In this document: piece after piece, positions 4,630-5,822 of the stretch
Layout of the letters: each line of letters opens with the position of its first letter
Position numbering within the stretch: position 1 is the stretch's first letter
DNA from: Verrucomicrobiales bacterium
Lineage (GTDB): Bacteria > Verrucomicrobiota > Verrucomicrobiia > Verrucomicrobiales > DEV007
DNA: 5,822 nucleotides
Direction: 5' to 3'
Assembly: GCA_007123695.1 (NCBI GenBank)
Contig: SLGN01000154.1
Span: forward strand, 1-5,822
The notes under the pieces: model-generated
Seen by the model: only the letters and a program-made list of their open reading frames with translations
The model's database searches: none
Told to the model about the DNA's origin: nothing
Program-made: the position numbers and the translations under genes

Positions 4630-5814
4630 CTAACGAACCTCCCAAGCCGGCGGCAGCTCGGCGGACTCGGGACCGTAGGTCTGGGAGACGACGATGCCGC
4701 TGGCCTGCGAGGTGTAGAAGATGCGCCCGTTGGAGACGACGGCCCCGAGGCATTCGCGCGAGTCGATCGCCGGACCGGTGGAGACGAGCTTGCCCTCCTG
4801 CGAAAGGTCGATCATGTCCATGTTGGCGCCGAGCACGTAGGGCTCGGACATGGTGAAGCGGCAGCAGGCGTAGGGCGTCTCGATGCTGAAGACGACTTGC
4901 CCGGTCTCGCGGTCGAAGACGTTGCCCTTGCCCCGCAGGGCGTTGGAAAAGACGAAACGTTCGCCCACGGTGACGACGTTCAGGGCCGAGCTGACGGGAT
5001 CGGACTGCCACACCAGCTCGCCGGTTTCGGTGTCGATGCACCAGACGTGGCGGTCGTCGGTGCCCTCGCGGGGGCGGTTGTTCCCGCCGATGTAGAGCCT
5101 CCCGTCGCGGGCGCTGAGAGTGCATTTGGAGGTGACGTAGTAGTCGTGGGTGAGCCATTCGACCTCTCCGGTGGCGGGGTCGATGCGGGCGGTGAGACCG
5201 TTGTGGTCGGCGGGCAGCCCGCGCCGGGCCTTCTCCTCGGCGGCGTAGCCGAAGAAGACGGAGTAGTAGAGCCGCCCCTCGTGCAGACAGATGCCGCAGT
5301 CGTTGCCGCCGCTACCGAATTCGGAGAAATCCTTTTCCCAGACGACCTCGCCGGTGTCGAGATCCCAGGCCCAGAGGCGGGGGCGGTGGTTCTTGGGGTA
5401 GTAGGGGTTGTCGTTGGAGTAGATGAAGCTCATGACCTCGCGCCCGTCCTCGGGCACGACGGGCTCTCCGCCGAAGGTGAAGAACTTTTCCGATCCCTGG
5501 GCGGCGTATTCGCCGTCGCCCGATGCGTAGATGGCGAGATTGCCATGAACGACGGGCGGGAACTGGCGGCTCCAACTCGGCGATCCGGTGAAGGGCGCCT
5601 CCCACAGCATCTCGCCGGTGGCGGCGTCGAGGCAGCGCACGAGCGACCTCCGCATGCCGGCCTGGGGCACGAGCAGTTTGCCCTCGTGGTAGAGGGGCGA
5701 GGTGAAGGAAAGGAAGACGTCGGGCCAATGGCGACGCCAGAGGAGGCGTCCGGTGTCCTGCTCGACACTACCAAATCTTTTGATTAAATCTTGCTTTACT
5801 TCATTAGATATCAT
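4630..5814 (-). CDS. PQQ/BamB-type beta-propeller protein, true N-terminus missing
   Basis: The frame encodes 394 residues, but roughly the first 16-19 appear foreign (see the S15 fragment). The rest is a beta-propeller of the quinoprotein/BamB type with six visible blade motifs of the form D-x-x-T-G-x-x-x-W: 20-26, 63-71, 151-159, 212-220, 261-269 and 301-309 (the last ends in F). Between them are strands such as 'EGKLLVPQ', 'EGRLYYSVFF', 'DGRLYIGGN' and 'NGRIFYTSQ'. Such proteins can be enzymes with a PQQ cofactor or binding scaffolds; no cofactor site can be assigned, so I give no reaction. Full-length relatives normally have 7-8 blades and often a signal peptide; here any signal peptide and first strands would have been lost at the junction. 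C317-C318 are adjacent cysteines, and C173 and C176 are closely spaced. The stop is 167 bp before the oxidoreductase start, on the same strand. Confidence 0.8.
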   Translation of the reverse strand: MISNEVKQDLIKRFGSVEQDTGRLLWRRHWPDVFLSFTSPLYHEGKLLVPQAGMRRSLVRCLDAATGEMLWEAPFTGSPSWSRQFPPVVHGNLAIYASGDGEYAAQGSEKFFTFGGEPVVPEDGREVMSFIYSNDNPYYPKNHRPRLWAWDLDTGEVVWEKDFSEFGSGGNDCGICLHEGRLYYSVFFGYAAEEKARRGLPADHNGLTARIDPATGEVEWLTHDYYVTSKCTLSARDGRLYIGGNNRPREGTDDRHVWCIDTETGELVWQSDPVSSALNVVTVGERFVFSNALRGKGNVFDRETGQVVFSIETPYACCRFTMSEPYVLGANMDMIDLSQEGKLVSTGPAIDSRECLGAVVSNGRIFYTSQASGIVVSQTYGPESAELPPAWEVR

Positions 5815-5822
5815 TAAAAATA
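5749..5822 (-). other. rpsO: AT-rich fragment of a ribosomal protein S15 gene start, joined to the propeller gene
   Basis: From the ATG at 5814, codons 1-22 read MISNEVKQDLIKRFG then SVEQDTG. This resembles the S15 N-terminus: a helix of the type E-x-K-x-x-(I/L)-I-x-x-F, then Asp-Thr-Gly six residues after the Phe, the same spacing as in E. coli and Bacillus S15. In S15 the next residues should be Ser-(Pro/Thr)-Glu-Val-Gln; here they are Arg-Leu-Leu-Trp, which belongs to the propeller repeat. Bases ~5768-5822 are about 21% GC, and codons such as GTA, TTA and AGA contrast with the GC-rich codons that start at Val17. The crossover lies somewhere in 5749-5772. Only 8 bases lie upstream of the ATG, so no ribosome-binding site can be judged. 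Confidence 0.7.

Noticed and set aside
4463..5158. N-terminal extension of the oxidoreductase frame (about 230 codons)
   Set aside because: The extension overlaps the propeller gene out of frame and has Arg/His-rich, non-domain sequence. The family fold starts just after the ATG at 4462.
4615..5787. Plus-strand open frame of 390 codons opposite the propeller gene
   Set aside because: It is rich in Gly, Val, Ala and Asp without recognisable motifs, while the minus strand carries six regular propeller blade motifs.
5768..5822. AT-rich right end as an insertion sequence or phage end
   Set aside because: No terminal inverted repeat or mobile-element coding is visible, and the translated frame matches the S15 N-terminus better than any mobile-element feature.

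Overview
The window is GC-rich bacterial DNA, apart from its last ~55 bases. Its core is a minus-strand gene series for phosphonoacetate use. Read in the direction of transcription (right to left) it runs: a beta-propeller protein of the PQQ/BamB type (4630-5814), a Gfo/Idh/MocA-type oxidoreductase (3518-4462), phosphonoacetate hydrolase PhnA (2179-3411), a GlpT-like organophosphate/phosphonate transporter of the major facilitator superfamily (827-2104), and the first 24 codons of a gene that leaves the window (1-72). That last gene resembles the N-terminus of a medium-chain zinc alcohol dehydrogenase. The best-supported pathway is import of phosphonoacetate or a related phosphonate by the transporter, then C-P bond cleavage by PhnA to acetate and phosphate. 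The roles of the oxidoreductase and the propeller protein are unknown; only their position ties them to phosphonate metabolism.

A type II toxin-antitoxin module on the opposite strand (antitoxin 126-431, VapC-like PIN toxin 435-812) sits between the transporter and the dehydrogenase-like gene. It is convergent with the transporter (14 bp apart) and divergent from the dehydrogenase-like gene (53 bp apart). It carries a candidate promoter and two near-identical palindromes, one of which covers the toxin ribosome-binding site.

The right end looks chimeric. The last ~55 bases are about 21% GC, against a strongly GC-rich remainder. They encode a peptide that matches the start of ribosomal protein S15 (rpsO), including the spacing to its Asp-Thr-Gly motif. 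The reading frame passes into the propeller protein exactly where that protein's repeat also reads Asp-Thr-Gly. A false join during assembly or amplification is the simplest explanation. The propeller gene should therefore be treated as lacking its true 5' end, with the S15 part from other DNA.

The host is probably an environmental bacterium. The Gfo/Idh subtype (nucleotide-binding loop reading GLVGMDTSH), the propeller protein next to it, a 10-bp periodic intergenic repeat and the lack of Shine-Dalgarno sequences before minus-strand genes would fit Verrucomicrobiota or Planctomycetota. This is inference from general familiarity and was not tested. No RNA genes, CRISPR arrays, insertion sequences or replication origins were seen, and no stretch over 300 bases lacks a gene.
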